The notes under the pieces were generated by a model that saw only the letters and a program-made list of their open reading frames with translations, was not told the origin of the DNA and ran no database searches. From CAYZJK01 sp964479125 (GTDB lineage Bacteria > Patescibacteriota > Saccharimonadia > Saccharimonadales > Saccharimonadaceae), in the NCBI GenBank assembly GCA_964479125.1, contig CAYZJK010000004.1, forward strand, positions 1 through 42,071: a DNA stretch of 42,071 nucleotides, in the 5' to 3' direction. The number at the start of each line of letters is the position of its first letter. Within the stretch, counting starts at the first letter, position 1. Below are positions 19,810-28,962 of this stretch, in pieces. Both the position numbers and the translations under genes were made by a program.

Positions 19810-20154
19810 CTACCTGCGCTTAACTGTGCCGCGGCCGAAATTAATCAGCTTTACGATAGCGATGGCGGCTACAAAGTAGATAAACATCGCAACCAGACTG
19901 GCTGAATCAAGGGCAGACTTTTCACCGAACTCAGGTGATGGTAGTACGCCGGTGAATGGCGCCACGAAAATACTACTGACGTCATATAACCAAATAATAA
20001 AAGGTGCGTCTGTATTAGCGCCTAGTAGGTGGAATAGAACACGCAATAGAAGTAATCCGTTGATGAACCAAAGAGCAGAGAAGATAATCCTCTCGGCTAG
20101 AAACCTAAAGTCAATGCGGCGCTTAGTCTTTTGTGGTGTTTGAGATTGTTCCAT
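19810..20154 (-). CDS. YggT-family membrane protein
   Basis: A 114-aa protein with a basic N-terminus (QTPQKTKRRIDFR), a first TM helix (about 22-42), a conserved middle with GANTDAPFIIWLYDVSSIFVAPF that matches the YggT repeat core (N-x-spf-x-WLY...PF), a short outer loop, and a second TM helix (about 86-106), ending in a basic tail. YggT proteins (YlmG in Gram-positives and plastids) are linked to division and nucleoid or cell-shape organisation but lack a defined reaction. Single gene on the minus strand, converging with the metallopeptidase gene; ATG at 20154 has only a distant ribosome binding site. Confidence 0.78.
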   Translation of the reverse strand: MEQSQTPQKTKRRIDFRFLAERIIFSALWFINGLLLLRVLFHLLGANTDAPFIIWLYDVSSIFVAPFTGVLPSPEFGEKSALDSASLVAMFIYFVAAIAIVKLINFGRGTVKRR

Positions 20155-20292
20155 TATTTATGTTTTTATCCTTAAGTTTATGATGGTTAATTAGTGGTAG
20201 TATATATCAGCTTGGCCTTAAAAATCTAGAGAGGTACTACTGGTGTATAAAATAAACCAGCTATAGTTGATAAAACTTATGCTAAGTTTAGG

Positions 20293-20298
20293 TATACT
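20293..20298 (+). promoter_or_regulatory. -10 box of tilS
   Basis: TATACT ends 12 bases before the ATG at 20311; the leader would be about five bases with no Shine-Dalgarno sequence. A TTGATA at 20267-20272 is 20 bases upstream, longer than ideal. Confidence 0.45.
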
Positions 20299-20310
20299 TG
20301 TTAGAGAAAT

Positions 20311-21168
20311 ATGACTAGTCAGGTGGGTAATGTAAATCAAACCATGTATGTTGTGGCAGTTAGCGGCGGGGTTGACTCGGTAGCACTCTTGCATATGCTT
20401 AGTCTACAAACTGATCAGATTATAGTTGCTCATGTCGATCACGGCATTAGAGAGGATAGCTATGAAGACTACCTGTTCGTTCAGAGCCTGGCTGATCAAT
20501 ACGGTTTTGGGTTTAAGGGCTTAAGACTTGAGCTCGGATCAGAAGCTAGTGAGGAGTTAGCGCGAACTGAGCGCTATAAATTCTTATTTAAACTAGCTCG
20601 GGAGTATAAGGCTCAGTTGGTGACTGGCCATCATGCTGACGATGTAGTTGAGACCGTCGCAATCAATCTCAAGCGAAGTACTGGCTGGCGGGGTCTAGCT
20701 GGCTTGTCCGATAAGCGTATCTTACGACCACTAACTCACTTTTATAAAGATGAGCTGTACGCTTATGCTGAGCAGTACGGTTTAGAGTGGCGTGAAGATC
20801 AGACGAATCAAGACGCTAGGTATTTAAGAAATGACTTAAGAAACAAGCTTAAGGACATGCCTACGCCTATCAAGCAGGAGATTCTAGCTCTTTGGCGGAC
20901 TCAGCTAGAGCTTCGTCAAGAATTGGTGGCGGAGGCTAGGAAGTTCACCACCTATAGTCGGTATTGGTACACCATGGTGCCGGATGAGGTGGCGATGGAG
21001 GTACTGCATGAACTACTAGCTCAACATAAGTTGTCATTGACTCGTCCTCAGACTGCTAATTTTCTAATTGCTATTAAAGTTGCCAAGCCTGGCGCAAAGC
21101 ACAGTCTTTTAAAAGGTTGGGAAGCTTTATTCACTCGGTCTAGTTTTAGTATCCAATCAGTTAAATGA
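20311..21168 (+). CDS. tilS: tRNA(Ile)-lysidine synthetase
   Basis: A 285-aa N-type ATP pyrophosphatase that converts C34 of tRNA-Ile(CAU) to lysidine so that it reads AUA. The PP-loop is SGGVDS (18-23), followed by HVDHGIRE (about 50) and GHHADDVVETVAINLKR (about 108), and the anticodon-region contact WREDQTNQDARYLRNDLRN (about 164-182), all standard TilS motifs. It is short, with only a remnant of the C-terminal domains found in E. coli TilS (432 aa), like other compact bacterial forms. M12 is an alternative start. A substrate tRNA candidate is encoded at 11802-11877. Ends 68 bases before ftsH; an independent TATACT (21172-21177) overlaps its end. Confidence 0.93.
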   Translation: MTSQVGNVNQTMYVVAVSGGVDSVALLHMLSLQTDQIIVAHVDHGIREDSYEDYLFVQSLADQYGFGFKGLRLELGSEASEELARTERYKFLFKLAREYKAQLVTGHHADDVVETVAINLKRSTGWRGLAGLSDKRILRPLTHFYKDELYAYAEQYGLEWREDQTNQDARYLRNDLRNKLKDMPTPIKQEILALWRTQLELRQELVAEARKFTTYSRYWYTMVPDEVAMEVLHELLAQHKLSLTRPQTANFLIAIKVAKPGAKHSLLKGWEALFTRSSFSIQSVK

Positions 21169-21171
21169 TGC

Positions 21172-21177
21172 TATACT
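21172..21177 (+). promoter_or_regulatory. -10 box of ftsH
   Basis: TATACT directly after the tilS stop codon, about 60 bases before the ftsH ATG. Leader includes AAGAAAGGA as ribosome binding site. Confidence 0.5.
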
Positions 21178-21236
21178 AAAAGTAGAAAAGTACAAATTCT
21201 GAGGGTTGAATTTAAGAAAGGAACTGAGACTGACTT

Positions 21237-23120
21237 ATGGCTAACGCAAAGCGTCCTAAAAAACCTAATAACAAGAAAACGTTAAATACGATACGAATTT
21301 CAATATTCTGGGCGCTAATGGTGGTGTTTGGTGTGGCATTAATTTCGCTACTAAATCCAGCTACTACACTAGAAGAAGTGCCAATATCTGAAGTGATTGA
21401 CCGTGCTAATAAGGGTCAAATCGAGAAGATTGAAGGCCGCGGCAATGTTCTATCGATTACACCAGAGGGAAGTGGTGAGCCTACTCAGACTTCATACATC
21501 CAAGGTGGTGTTGGTACGCTTCTGCGCGAATCAACATTAAACGAAGAAGCGCGTGAGAGTGTTATCTCAGATAGTGCGCCGTCTCAGACTGGTGAAACAT
21601 TCTGGAATCTAGCTATTCTTCTAGTGCCAGTTCTACTAATTATCGGATTCTTCTTATTCATGATGCGACAAGCACAGGGTCAGAGTAACCAGGCAATGGG
21701 CTTTGGTAAGTCTAAGGCTAAGCTTTACGGATTAGATAAGGAAAAGGTTCTATTTAACGACATTGCTGGTAATGAGGCTGCTAAGCAAGATCTAGAAGAA
21801 GTTGTAGATTTCCTCAAGCATCCTAAGAAGTATCGTGAACTAGGGGCAAAGATTCCTAAGGGTGTCTTACTTGTCGGTAGTCCGGGTACTGGTAAGACTA
21901 TGCTAGCTAGGGCGGTTGCTGGTGAGGCTAATGTACCGTTCTTCTCAATCTCTGGTTCAGAGTTCGTAGAAATGTTCGTAGGTGTTGGTGCTTCTCGTGT
22001 ACGTGACCTATTTGCAAAGGCTAAGAAGAACGCTCCAGCCATTATCTTTATCGACGAAATTGATGCTGTTGGACGTAAGCGTGGCAGTGGTATGGGCGGA
22101 GGTCACGACGAGCGTGAACAAACCCTTAACCAGATCCTGGTTGAAATGGACGGATTTGAAACTGGTACAAATGTTATTGTTCTAGCGGCTACTAACCGAG
22201 CTGACGTTCTAGATCCAGCCTTGCTTCGACCAGGCCGTTTCGACCGACGGACCAACATTATGCTACCCGAGCGAAAGGATCGTGAAGCGATTCTTAAGGT
22301 ACACTTTAAGAACAAGCCAGCTGACGACACTGTCAGCATTGAGAAGCTGGCTGCCAAGACTGCTGGTTCAAGCGGTGCAGATTTAGCCAATATTGCTAAC
22401 GAGGCCGCTATTATTGCTGCAAGGCGCAATTCAAAGAAGATTAGTAACGCTGATTTAACTGAAGCCTTCGAGAAGGTAGCAATCGGTCCTGAGCGTAAGG
22501 CTAAGGTTATGAACGAGAGGGAGAAGGAGTTAACTGCTTACCACGAAGCTGGACACGCAGTTGTAGGACATGTCCTACCTGATTCTGATCCAGTTCATAA
22601 GGTGACTATTATTCCACGCGGTGCAACTGGCGGTGTAACCTGGTTCTTACCACCGGAAGACAAGAGCTATACTAGCGTTTACGAATTCAAAGATGTTCTA
22701 GCTCGTGCTATGGGTGGACGTGTGGCTGAGAAGATTATCTATGGTGATGATGGTATTACCACCGGTGCTGGTTCAGACCTACGTAAGGCAACCGAGATTG
22801 CTCGTGAGATGGTGATTGAACAAGGTATGGGTCAAGAATTACGTGACCAGGTATTCCATGACGATAGTGGTGGAATGGTATTCGATAAGATTACTCATAA
22901 CCGACCATACAGTGACTCAACTGCTCAGATGATTGATAAAGAAGTTGAAAAGCTAATTAAGGAAGCAGCGATGCGTGCTGAGGTTGTATTGACCAAGAAC
23001 CGAAAGTACCTAGATGCTCTAGCTAATGAACTACTTGATAAGGAAACTCTTGAAGAGGAAGCGGTAGTAGAAGTACTTAAGGATACAGTATTGCCGGAGA
23101 GTGTAAAGCTACACAGCTAA
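21237..23120 (+). CDS. ftsH: ATP-dependent zinc metalloprotease FtsH
   Basis: A 627-aa membrane AAA+ protease that degrades misfolded membrane proteins and short-lived regulators. Two TM helices (about 20-40 and 123-143) enclose a short outer domain. The AAA+ module carries Walker A GSPGTGKT (214-221), Walker B (FIDEIDAVGRKRG) and the second region of homology (ATNRADVLDPALLRPGRFDRR). The peptidase domain has HEAGH (436-440) and the third zinc ligand region (GAGSDLRKATEIAREM). Length and order match bacterial FtsH. The C-terminus is short, without the Gly-rich tail of some family members. Located directly after tilS, the same neighbour order as in Firmicutes (tilS-hpt-ftsH), here without hpt. 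Confidence 0.98.
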   Translation: MANAKRPKKPNNKKTLNTIRISIFWALMVVFGVALISLLNPATTLEEVPISEVIDRANKGQIEKIEGRGNVLSITPEGSGEPTQTSYIQGGVGTLLRESTLNEEARESVISDSAPSQTGETFWNLAILLVPVLLIIGFFLFMMRQAQGQSNQAMGFGKSKAKLYGLDKEKVLFNDIAGNEAAKQDLEEVVDFLKHPKKYRELGAKIPKGVLLVGSPGTGKTMLARAVAGEANVPFFSISGSEFVEMFVGVGASRVRDLFAKAKKNAPAIIFIDEIDAVGRKRGSGMGGGHDEREQTLNQILVEMDGFETGTNVIVLAATNRADVLDPALLRPGRFDRRTNIMLPERKDREAILKVHFKNKPADDTVSIEKLAAKTAGSSGADLANIANEAAIIAARRNSKKISNADLTEAFEKVAIGPERKAKVMNEREKELTAYHEAGHAVVGHVLPDSDPVHKVTIIPRGATGGVTWFLPPEDKSYTSVYEFKDVLARAMGGRVAEKIIYGDDGITTGAGSDLRKATEIAREMVIEQGMGQELRDQVFHDDSGGMVFDKITHNRPYSDSTAQMIDKEVEKLIKEAAMRAEVVLTKNRKYLDALANELLDKETLEEEAVVEVLKDTVLPESVKLHS

Positions 23121-23164
23121 GGCCGTATTAAAAGCTCTACTAGCAGAGATAGAATAGATTAGAC

Positions 23165-24787
23165 ATGGGTAAGCTTAGACGGTCAGTACTTAAAATGAAC
23201 AAGAATCTAACAGTGCAGTATGCAGCTGCACTGTTAGCTAGTTCCACCCTCCTATCTATTCTGCTCGGGTTTTACCGAGATCGTCTACTTAACAGTATGT
23301 ATTATGAAACCTACGCCGTAGGTATCGATGCATACACAGCTGCATTTACAGTGCCTGACTTCATGTTTATGATTCTGGTCTCAGGAGCTTTAAGTGTTAC
23401 CTTTATTCCTGTTTTTAATCAGCGCTTAACTGCTAACAATAAGGTGTCAGCTTGGCGACTAGGTTCAAGTATGATTAACCTGATGGCATTAATCACACTG
23501 GTCACCAGTGTACTGATTATTATTTTTGCTGATCCTATCCTGCGTTATTTAATTGCACCAGGTCTTAGTGAGTCAGGTATGGCTCTAGCGACCAGCATGA
23601 TGCGAGTAATTGCTGTTAACCCGTTCCTGTTTGCTATTGCAGCCGTTATTTCTAGTATCCAGCAAGCAGTGGGTCGGTTTGCGTTCTATGCTTTGGCACC
23701 AACCTTATATAACGTTGGTATTATTATTGGTGCTTTATTCTTCACGGACGGAATCTCAATCTTTGGTTATGAGATATTCGACGGTGGGATTATGGGTGTC
23801 GCACTAGGTGTAGTCTTAGGTTCTATCTTGCAGTTAGTGGTTAGTTTGATTGGACTAGCCGGTCTTGGTTTTGATTATGAAATGAAGATTTATTGGAAGA
23901 ATCATGGCTTTAGAAAAGTTCTAAGTTTACTGCCAGCGCGTTCAATTGATCAGGGTATGGACTACATTGTCAGTCTAGTAGAAACCAACCTAGCTAGCCG
24001 TATGGCGGAGAAGACAGTTAGGGCTTACCATCAGGCGTCAACGCTTCATATGGCTCCGATTAATCTAATTGGTGTGGCGATTAGTACGGCCGCATATCCA
24101 AAGTTGACCGAACGGGTTAGTACAGGTGATTGGCATGGCTTTAAAGATGAGTTTAGGGCTGTGTTAAGGGTGATTATCTGGCTAGCTCTACCGATTGCAG
24201 TTATAGCGTTAGTCGCCCGGGGTTACGTGGTTGGGTTTATTAATCCAGGTGGTGATCCGCTAATGGCTGATATCTTAGGAGTGTTTACTTTAGCGATTTT
24301 ATTTAGAGCAATTTATCACATTGCTGCTAGAGGATTTTATGCTCAGCAGGATACAAAGACGCCGCTCTATATTTCAATTGTATCTATCTCATTAAACGTT
24401 ATCTTAGCGGTTTGGTTCACCTTCTCGCTTCAGTGGGGTGCACTTGGATTAGCGGCTGCCCAGGTGATTGTTGCCTTACTAGAAGTTGTTTTATTGTTCT
24501 ATATTATGAATGCTCGTATTCCTGGGATATTTAATGCTCAGTTCTGGGTGGCGGTTGGAAAGATGGTGATAGCTACCGCTCTAACTGGTGCGGTAGCCTA
24601 CCTAGTTACAGCAGCCATGCCGCTGGGAGCGGATGACGAGAGTCTATCTTCAACTATTCCTAAGTTTATGTTCATTACGGCGGTTGGCTTGATGGCTTAC
24701 ATTTCAGCTAGTTGGACGCTTCAAATTAAAGAAGTTTATCCAGTTCTAGATAAGATTCGATCATTCTTCTTTTCTTCTAACAGCTAG
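23165..24787 (+). CDS. murJ: Lipid II flippase MurJ (MviN family)
   Basis: A 540-aa polytopic protein with about 14 TM helices that moves lipid II across the membrane for peptidoglycan synthesis. Typical MurJ features: ASSTLLSILLGFYRDRLL near the N-terminus, the conserved AFTVPDFMFMILVSGALSVTFIPVF region in the first helices, LLPARSIDQGMDYIVSLVET in the middle, and an arginine-bearing central cavity. The last about 90 residues are less conserved. ATG at 23165 has no clear ribosome binding site; TAGAAT at 23150-23155 is nine bases before it. M at 23195 is a second possible start, which would remove ten basic residues. Forms the wall-synthesis set with murC in this window. Confidence 0.93.
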   Translation: MGKLRRSVLKMNKNLTVQYAAALLASSTLLSILLGFYRDRLLNSMYYETYAVGIDAYTAAFTVPDFMFMILVSGALSVTFIPVFNQRLTANNKVSAWRLGSSMINLMALITLVTSVLIIIFADPILRYLIAPGLSESGMALATSMMRVIAVNPFLFAIAAVISSIQQAVGRFAFYALAPTLYNVGIIIGALFFTDGISIFGYEIFDGGIMGVALGVVLGSILQLVVSLIGLAGLGFDYEMKIYWKNHGFRKVLSLLPARSIDQGMDYIVSLVETNLASRMAEKTVRAYHQASTLHMAPINLIGVAISTAAYPKLTERVSTGDWHGFKDEFRAVLRVIIWLALPIAVIALVARGYVVGFINPGGDPLMADILGVFTLAILFRAIYHIAARGFYAQQDTKTPLYISIVSISLNVILAVWFTFSLQWGALGLAAAQVIVALLEVVLLFYIMNARIPGIFNAQFWVAVGKMVIATALTGAVAYLVTAAMPLGADDESLSSTIPKFMFITAVGLMAYISASWTLQIKEVYPVLDKIRSFFFSSNS

Positions 24788-24851
24788 CCGTCTAGATAAT
24801 GGTTATGGTATACTACGGGCAAATACGTTCTAAAGGGTAGGGAAAGAAATT

Positions 24852-25616
24852 GTGAAGCAAGAGCGAAAACAGCGTGTCATTATTATCGGAATTGTTGCAG
24901 CTGCGCTAATAGTAATTTTAGGTGGAATCGCCTATGTTCAGTTTGTTGGTAAGCCTCTAGTCTACCAGTACGAGAATGCTGATAAAGAAGTCCAAAAGAT
25001 ATCAAGCGTTCAGGAAACAGCCACTAGCTCTGTCGGTGATTATTACCGGGCTGCCGCTGAGGTTGAGGGTGTTCAGCCGCCAAGTGTGTCTGATATTAGG
25101 TCTAATATGAAGGCCCTTCAAGACCAGGTTGAGCGACTAGGTCGTCAGCCAGCCATCTTCAAGGACGAAGAACTGTCAGCTAAGTATGAGGAGTACAAGC
25201 AGGCGGTAGAGAAGTACGTTGCTGACGTGAGCGATATCGCTGACGCACTAGAGGTAACTGAACCAGCCAACAAAGCTTGCGCTGGTGTAGTGACTAAGGC
25301 TATGGAGACCGAGTCTAATAGTGAAGCCCGAAAGACATTTAAGCCTTGTCGAGATGCGGTGCTGGACATGGACTTATCAGAGGTAAGCGATGCTGATTAC
25401 AAGGCGCAGTTCATTGCAATTCGAAAAGTTTATAATGACTACGATAAAGCTCTAGAAAAGGGTGAGGGTGTTGAAGAGGCTAAGGCTGATATTAGCCGCC
25501 TAAGTAACACAGCTCGTGAAGTTGATGTGAGGGTACAGCAAAGGTTGCAAGAACGAATCTACGGAATGGATTTAGCAGGCCTTAATGAATATATTCAAGC
25601 TCAGTTAGAAAGCTAA
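24852..25616 (+). CDS. Membrane-anchored helical protein of unknown function, 254 aa
   Basis: GTG start after AGGGAAAG. Short basic N-terminus (MKQERKQR), one TM helix (about 9-30), then an extracytoplasmic domain of about 220 residues that is alpha-helical throughout with two cysteines (NKACAGV and KPCRDAV) about 25 residues apart, likely a disulfide. Heptad-like stretches (LQDQVERLGRQ, YEEYKQAVEKYVADVSDIADALE) suggest a helical bundle. TATACT lies near 24811. Not assigned to a family; between murJ and lepA, in the style of the other secreted helical proteins here (5669, 34797). Confidence 0.7.
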   Translation: MKQERKQRVIIIGIVAAALIVILGGIAYVQFVGKPLVYQYENADKEVQKISSVQETATSSVGDYYRAAAEVEGVQPPSVSDIRSNMKALQDQVERLGRQPAIFKDEELSAKYEEYKQAVEKYVADVSDIADALEVTEPANKACAGVVTKAMETESNSEARKTFKPCRDAVLDMDLSEVSDADYKAQFIAIRKVYNDYDKALEKGEGVEEAKADISRLSNTAREVDVRVQQRLQERIYGMDLAGLNEYIQAQLES

Positions 25617-25649
25617 TTACTAAAGTTAGCCCCTCTCAGTTCTATTTGA

Positions 25650-25655
25650 TATACT
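25650..25655 (+). promoter_or_regulatory. -10 box of leaderless lepA
   Basis: TATACT ends nine bases before the ATG; TTAGCC at 25626-25631 (18-base spacer) may be the -35. Confidence 0.5.
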
Positions 25656-25664
25656 TAGTTAATA

Positions 25665-27443
25665 ATGAACCAAGAGTCTATTAGAAATTTCTGTATTATT
25701 GCTCATATTGACCACGGTAAAAGCACTCTAGCTGACCGTATGATTGAGATGACGTCTACTGTTGAGCATCGCGACATGAAAAGCCAGCTATTAGACAGCA
25801 TGGATCTTGAGCGCGAAAAGGGTATCACTATTAAGCTTACCCCGGTGCGGATGATGCATAAGGGGTATCAGTTTAATCTAATTGATACACCGGGGCACGT
25901 TGACTTCAGTTACGAAGTTAGTCGCTCTCTAGCTGCATGTGAAGGAGCGATTTTAGTAGTTGATGCCAGTCAGGGTATTCAAGCTCAGACTCTAGCTAAC
26001 GTTTATCTAGCTATGGAGGCTGATCTTAAAATTATCCCAGTCTTAAACAAGGTCGACCTGCCGGCTGCTGATGTACCAAAAGTATCTAAAGAGGTTATTA
26101 ACCTGCTTGGTTGTACTGAGGATGAGATTATTAAAATTAGTGCTAAGACTGGCGAAGGTGTGCCAGATGTATTAGACGCAATCATTGAGCGCGTCTCACC
26201 TCCGTCTGGATCTGAAGATAAGCCAGCTCGCTCTCTAATCTTCGATAGTTACTATGATGACTACCGTGGAGTAGTGCTATATACCCGTATTGTTGATGGT
26301 GAAATTAAGAAGAACGACACTATTGAAATGATGGCAACTGGAGCGCAAGGCCTAGCTCTTGAAGTCGGCTCATTAACACCTGGGATGATTCCAAGCGATT
26401 CACTTAAAACTGGCGAGATTGGCTATATTGTAACCAATCTTAAGACGACACGTGATGCAAGGGTTGGTGACACCATTACTACTAAGCGATCACAAAGCGA
26501 CGAGCCATTACCGGGCTATCAAAATGTTAAGCCGTTTGTGTATGCTGGCTTCTTCCCGGTTTCTAATGAAGACTATAATGATCTTAAAGACGCTGTCGAA
26601 AAGCTTAGCCTGAGTGATAGTGCGCTTCAGTTCGAGCCAGAAAACTCACCTGTTCTAGGCTTTGGAGTTAGGATTGGATTCCTTGGCCTTCTACATATGG
26701 ATATTGTTAAAGAGCGCTTAGAGCGTGAATATAACCTAGATCTAGTCGTGACAAATCCAAGTACTAGCTACCAGGTGACATTGGTATCAGGTGAAGATAT
26801 GGATATTAAGAGTGCTTCTGAGTTACCTGAGATTACTAGTGTTCAAGAGATACGTGAGCCGTGGATTAAGGGTGAAATTGTTGTTCCTCAAGACTACGTT
26901 GGTGCAGTGATTCAACTAGTTGTATCAAAGCGAGGTGTCCAACGTAATCTTAGCTATATTGATGAAAGGGCGTTAATCAGCTTCGATGCACCACTAGCTA
27001 ACCTTCTAACCGACTTTTATGATCAGCTTAAGAGCGTAACTAGTGGCTATGGGTCATTTAATTACGAGTTAACTGACTACCGAGCAGAAGACCTAGTTCG
27101 TGTCGACTTTTACGTAGCTGGTGAAATGATCGACGCGTTAAGTATTATGGCGCACCGCTCAGAAAGTCAGTCAATTGGCCGAACAGTGGTTAAGAAACTA
27201 AAAGAAGTTGTCCCAAGGCAGAGCTTTAAGGTGAGTCTACAGGCCGCTATTGGCGGACGCTTTATTGCCAGGGAAGATATTAGTGCATTTAGGAAGGACG
27301 TTACTGGTGATCTATACGGCGGAGACGTTAGTCGAAAGAAGAAGCTACTGGCCAAGCAGGCTAAGGGTAAGAAGCGTATGAAGCGCTTCGGTAAAGTAGA
27401 TATCCCGTCTGAAGCATTTACAGTCATGCTAAAAAGAGATTAA
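25665..27443 (+). CDS. lepA: Elongation factor 4 (LepA), ribosome back-translocase GTPase
   Basis: A 592-aa translational GTPase. G1 is AHIDHGKST (13-21), G2 region DSMDLEREKGITIK, G3 DTPGH (about 74), G4 NKVD (about 128). Then domain II, domains III and V and the LepA-specific C-terminal domain ending KVDIPSEAFTVMLKRD. Length equals the usual 595-610 aa. No Shine-Dalgarno sequence; TATACT at 25650-25655 ends nine bases before ATG, so the mRNA is nearly leaderless. gmk starts 12 bases after its stop codon. EF4 acts on stalled or misread ribosomes under stress; the position just before the chaperone repressor hrcA may be coincidental. Confidence 0.97.
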   Translation: MNQESIRNFCIIAHIDHGKSTLADRMIEMTSTVEHRDMKSQLLDSMDLEREKGITIKLTPVRMMHKGYQFNLIDTPGHVDFSYEVSRSLAACEGAILVVDASQGIQAQTLANVYLAMEADLKIIPVLNKVDLPAADVPKVSKEVINLLGCTEDEIIKISAKTGEGVPDVLDAIIERVSPPSGSEDKPARSLIFDSYYDDYRGVVLYTRIVDGEIKKNDTIEMMATGAQGLALEVGSLTPGMIPSDSLKTGEIGYIVTNLKTTRDARVGDTITTKRSQSDEPLPGYQNVKPFVYAGFFPVSNEDYNDLKDAVEKLSLSDSALQFEPENSPVLGFGVRIGFLGLLHMDIVKERLEREYNLDLVVTNPSTSYQVTLVSGEDMDIKSASELPEITSVQEIREPWIKGEIVVPQDYVGAVIQLVVSKRGVQRNLSYIDERALISFDAPLANLLTDFYDQLKSVTSGYGSFNYELTDYRAEDLVRVDFYVAGEMIDALSIMAHRSESQSIGRTVVKKLKEVVPRQSFKVSLQAAIGGRFIAREDISAFRKDVTGDLYGGDVSRKKKLLAKQAKGKKRMKRFGKVDIPSEAFTVMLKRD

Positions 27444-27454
27444 CTAGATAGATA

Positions 27455-28180
27455 ATGAGTATCCGAGAGTTAGTAGCAGATTATCACCCCACTAAAAAAG
27501 CCATCCAGTTAGTAGATGATACTAAGGTGGTGCTTTTAGTCGGCATCTCAGGAGCTGGTAAAGATACAGTCAAGAACCTACTTCTAAGGGATGATATGTT
27601 TAGAGATATTGTTTCTCACACTACTCGCCCGCCTAGGTCTAATAACGGCATCCCTGAGGAGCATGGCAAGGACTATTACTTTATTGATGAGGAAAAAGCG
27701 ATTGAGATGCTCGAGGCTCAAGAGTTTGTCGAAGTTAAGTTTGTCCATGGTACGGTTTATGGCACCTCGGTTGAAGAGCTTGAGATTGCATATAGCCAAG
27801 GTTTAGTTGCTATTACAGATATCGATGTTCAAGGGGTGTCAGACTATAAGAAGATTTCTCCTGATGTAGTGGCTATATTTATTCTGCCACCAGACTATGA
27901 ATCTTGGAAGTACCGCTTGCAAAGTCGCTATGAAACTAAGGAGGAGTTTGAGGCTGAGTGGCCGAAGAGGCGGGATACGGCTATTCGCGAACTAGAGCAC
28001 GCCTTAGAAGTGCCTTATTATCACTTCATTATTAACGACGACCTAGCTGAAACAGTTCATACCACTAGGCAGATCTCCCTTAAGCCAGATATCTATAACC
28101 GAAAAGACGATGAAGCTAAGTTAGCAGCTCGTGATCTTCTTGACGAGATTCTTGCCAAGGCGGCTGAAGAGCAAGCTTAG
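27455..28180 (+). CDS. gmk: Guanylate kinase (GMP kinase) family protein
   Basis: A 241-aa P-loop kinase that phosphorylates GMP to GDP. Residues 25-38 hold LLVGISGAGKDT (Walker A), followed by the GMP-binding SHTTRPPRSNN and GKDYYFIDEE motifs and a TDIDVQGV sequence near residue 120; a C-terminal helix with ELEHALEVPYYHFIINDD follows. Longer than E. coli Gmk (207 aa) by about 20 residues at the N-terminus and 15 at the C-terminus, and the ATP-site D after GAGK replaces the usual S/T. Starts 11 bases after lepA with no clear ribosome binding site, so it is translated with lepA. Confidence 0.9.
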   Translation: MSIRELVADYHPTKKAIQLVDDTKVVLLVGISGAGKDTVKNLLLRDDMFRDIVSHTTRPPRSNNGIPEEHGKDYYFIDEEKAIEMLEAQEFVEVKFVHGTVYGTSVEELEIAYSQGLVAITDIDVQGVSDYKKISPDVVAIFILPPDYESWKYRLQSRYETKEEFEAEWPKRRDTAIRELEHALEVPYYHFIINDDLAETVHTTRQISLKPDIYNRKDDEAKLAARDLLDEILAKAAEEQA

Positions 28181-28183
28181 TAC

Positions 28184-28224
28184 TTAGCACTCAATTGACT
28201 TGAGTGCTAGAGTTAAGTTATAAT
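28184..28224 (+). promoter_or_regulatory. CIRCE operator and promoter of hrcA
   Basis: TTAGCACTC-N9-GAGTGCTAG at 28184-28210. Inside the nine-base spacer lies the -35 box TTGACT (28195-28200), then 18 bases and TATAAT (28219-28224), eight bases before the ATG. HrcA bound to CIRCE would cover the -35. Confidence 0.95.
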
Positions 28225-28232
28225 GTGGGTAT

Positions 28233-28946
28233 ATGACTGAGCGTCAGAAAAATATCTTAATCGCTATTATTGAGCAGTATGCAGAGGTGGCCTCCCCAGT
28301 TGGGAGTATTACTCTAGCTAAGCTGTTTGGTGTCTCAAGTGCCACGATTCGTGGCGATATGGCTAAGCTCGAGCAGCTGGGTCTAATCACTCATCCGCAC
28401 ACTAGTGCTGGACGCATCCCGACGGATAAAGGTTATCGATTCTATGTTAACCAAATTAATGAGAACGCTTACCAGCCTAAACTGCCGGCGCACGAGCGTA
28501 ATTTAAGGGCAATTGAAGCTAGAGTTAATAGTTACCAGGATAGCGCCGATCAAGCCATTAGAAGTGCTGTAGATAGCCTTGTAGAGCTAACTCAGAACTT
28601 GGGGCTAGCTACAATCGGTAGCGAGCTCTATATGAGTGGGATTGGTAACTTGTTTAGTCAGCCAGAGTTTATTCGTGGTGGTAAAGCACCGCTAGCGGTC
28701 GCAAGGCTGCTAGACAATCTCGGTCCGTGGCTTGAAGAGGCATCACCGACCGAACCAATTAACGTATATATCGGAGAAGAAAACCCGATTGGTAAAACAA
28801 GTGGAGCATCACTAGTGATTAGTCGCTTCCGCTCTCCATATAGTGATTCAAGCTATATTGGAGTGCTTGGCCCAACCAGGCAGAGTTACGGGCGAGTCAT
28901 GCGACTGGTTCGCGATGCAGCTGTGACGCTTGAAGAAATACTTTAG
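28233..28946 (+). CDS. hrcA: Heat-inducible transcription repressor HrcA
   Basis: A 237-aa repressor that binds CIRCE and blocks chaperone genes. The N-terminal winged helix is MTERQKNILIAIIEQYAEVASPVG and KLFGVSSATIRGDMAKLEQLGLITHPHTSAGRIPTDKGYRFYVN, an excellent HrcA match; the C-terminal part ends with SYIGVLGPTRQSYGRVMRLVRD, the usual conserved end. HrcA is normally near 340 aa; the middle regulatory domain is shortened. The gene is its own target (CIRCE at 28184-28210). No ribosome binding site: TATAAT ends eight bases before ATG, so the mRNA is leaderless. grpE follows after 16 bases in the same operon. Confidence 0.96.
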   Translation: MTERQKNILIAIIEQYAEVASPVGSITLAKLFGVSSATIRGDMAKLEQLGLITHPHTSAGRIPTDKGYRFYVNQINENAYQPKLPAHERNLRAIEARVNSYQDSADQAIRSAVDSLVELTQNLGLATIGSELYMSGIGNLFSQPEFIRGGKAPLAVARLLDNLGPWLEEASPTEPINVYIGEENPIGKTSGASLVISRFRSPYSDSSYIGVLGPTRQSYGRVMRLVRDAAVTLEEIL

Positions 28947-28962
28947 ATAAAAGGAGGATATT

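Noticed and set aside
25612..25630. GCTAA...TTAGC stem as a terminator before lepA
   Set aside because: Only five base pairs and followed by C-rich sequence, no T-run.
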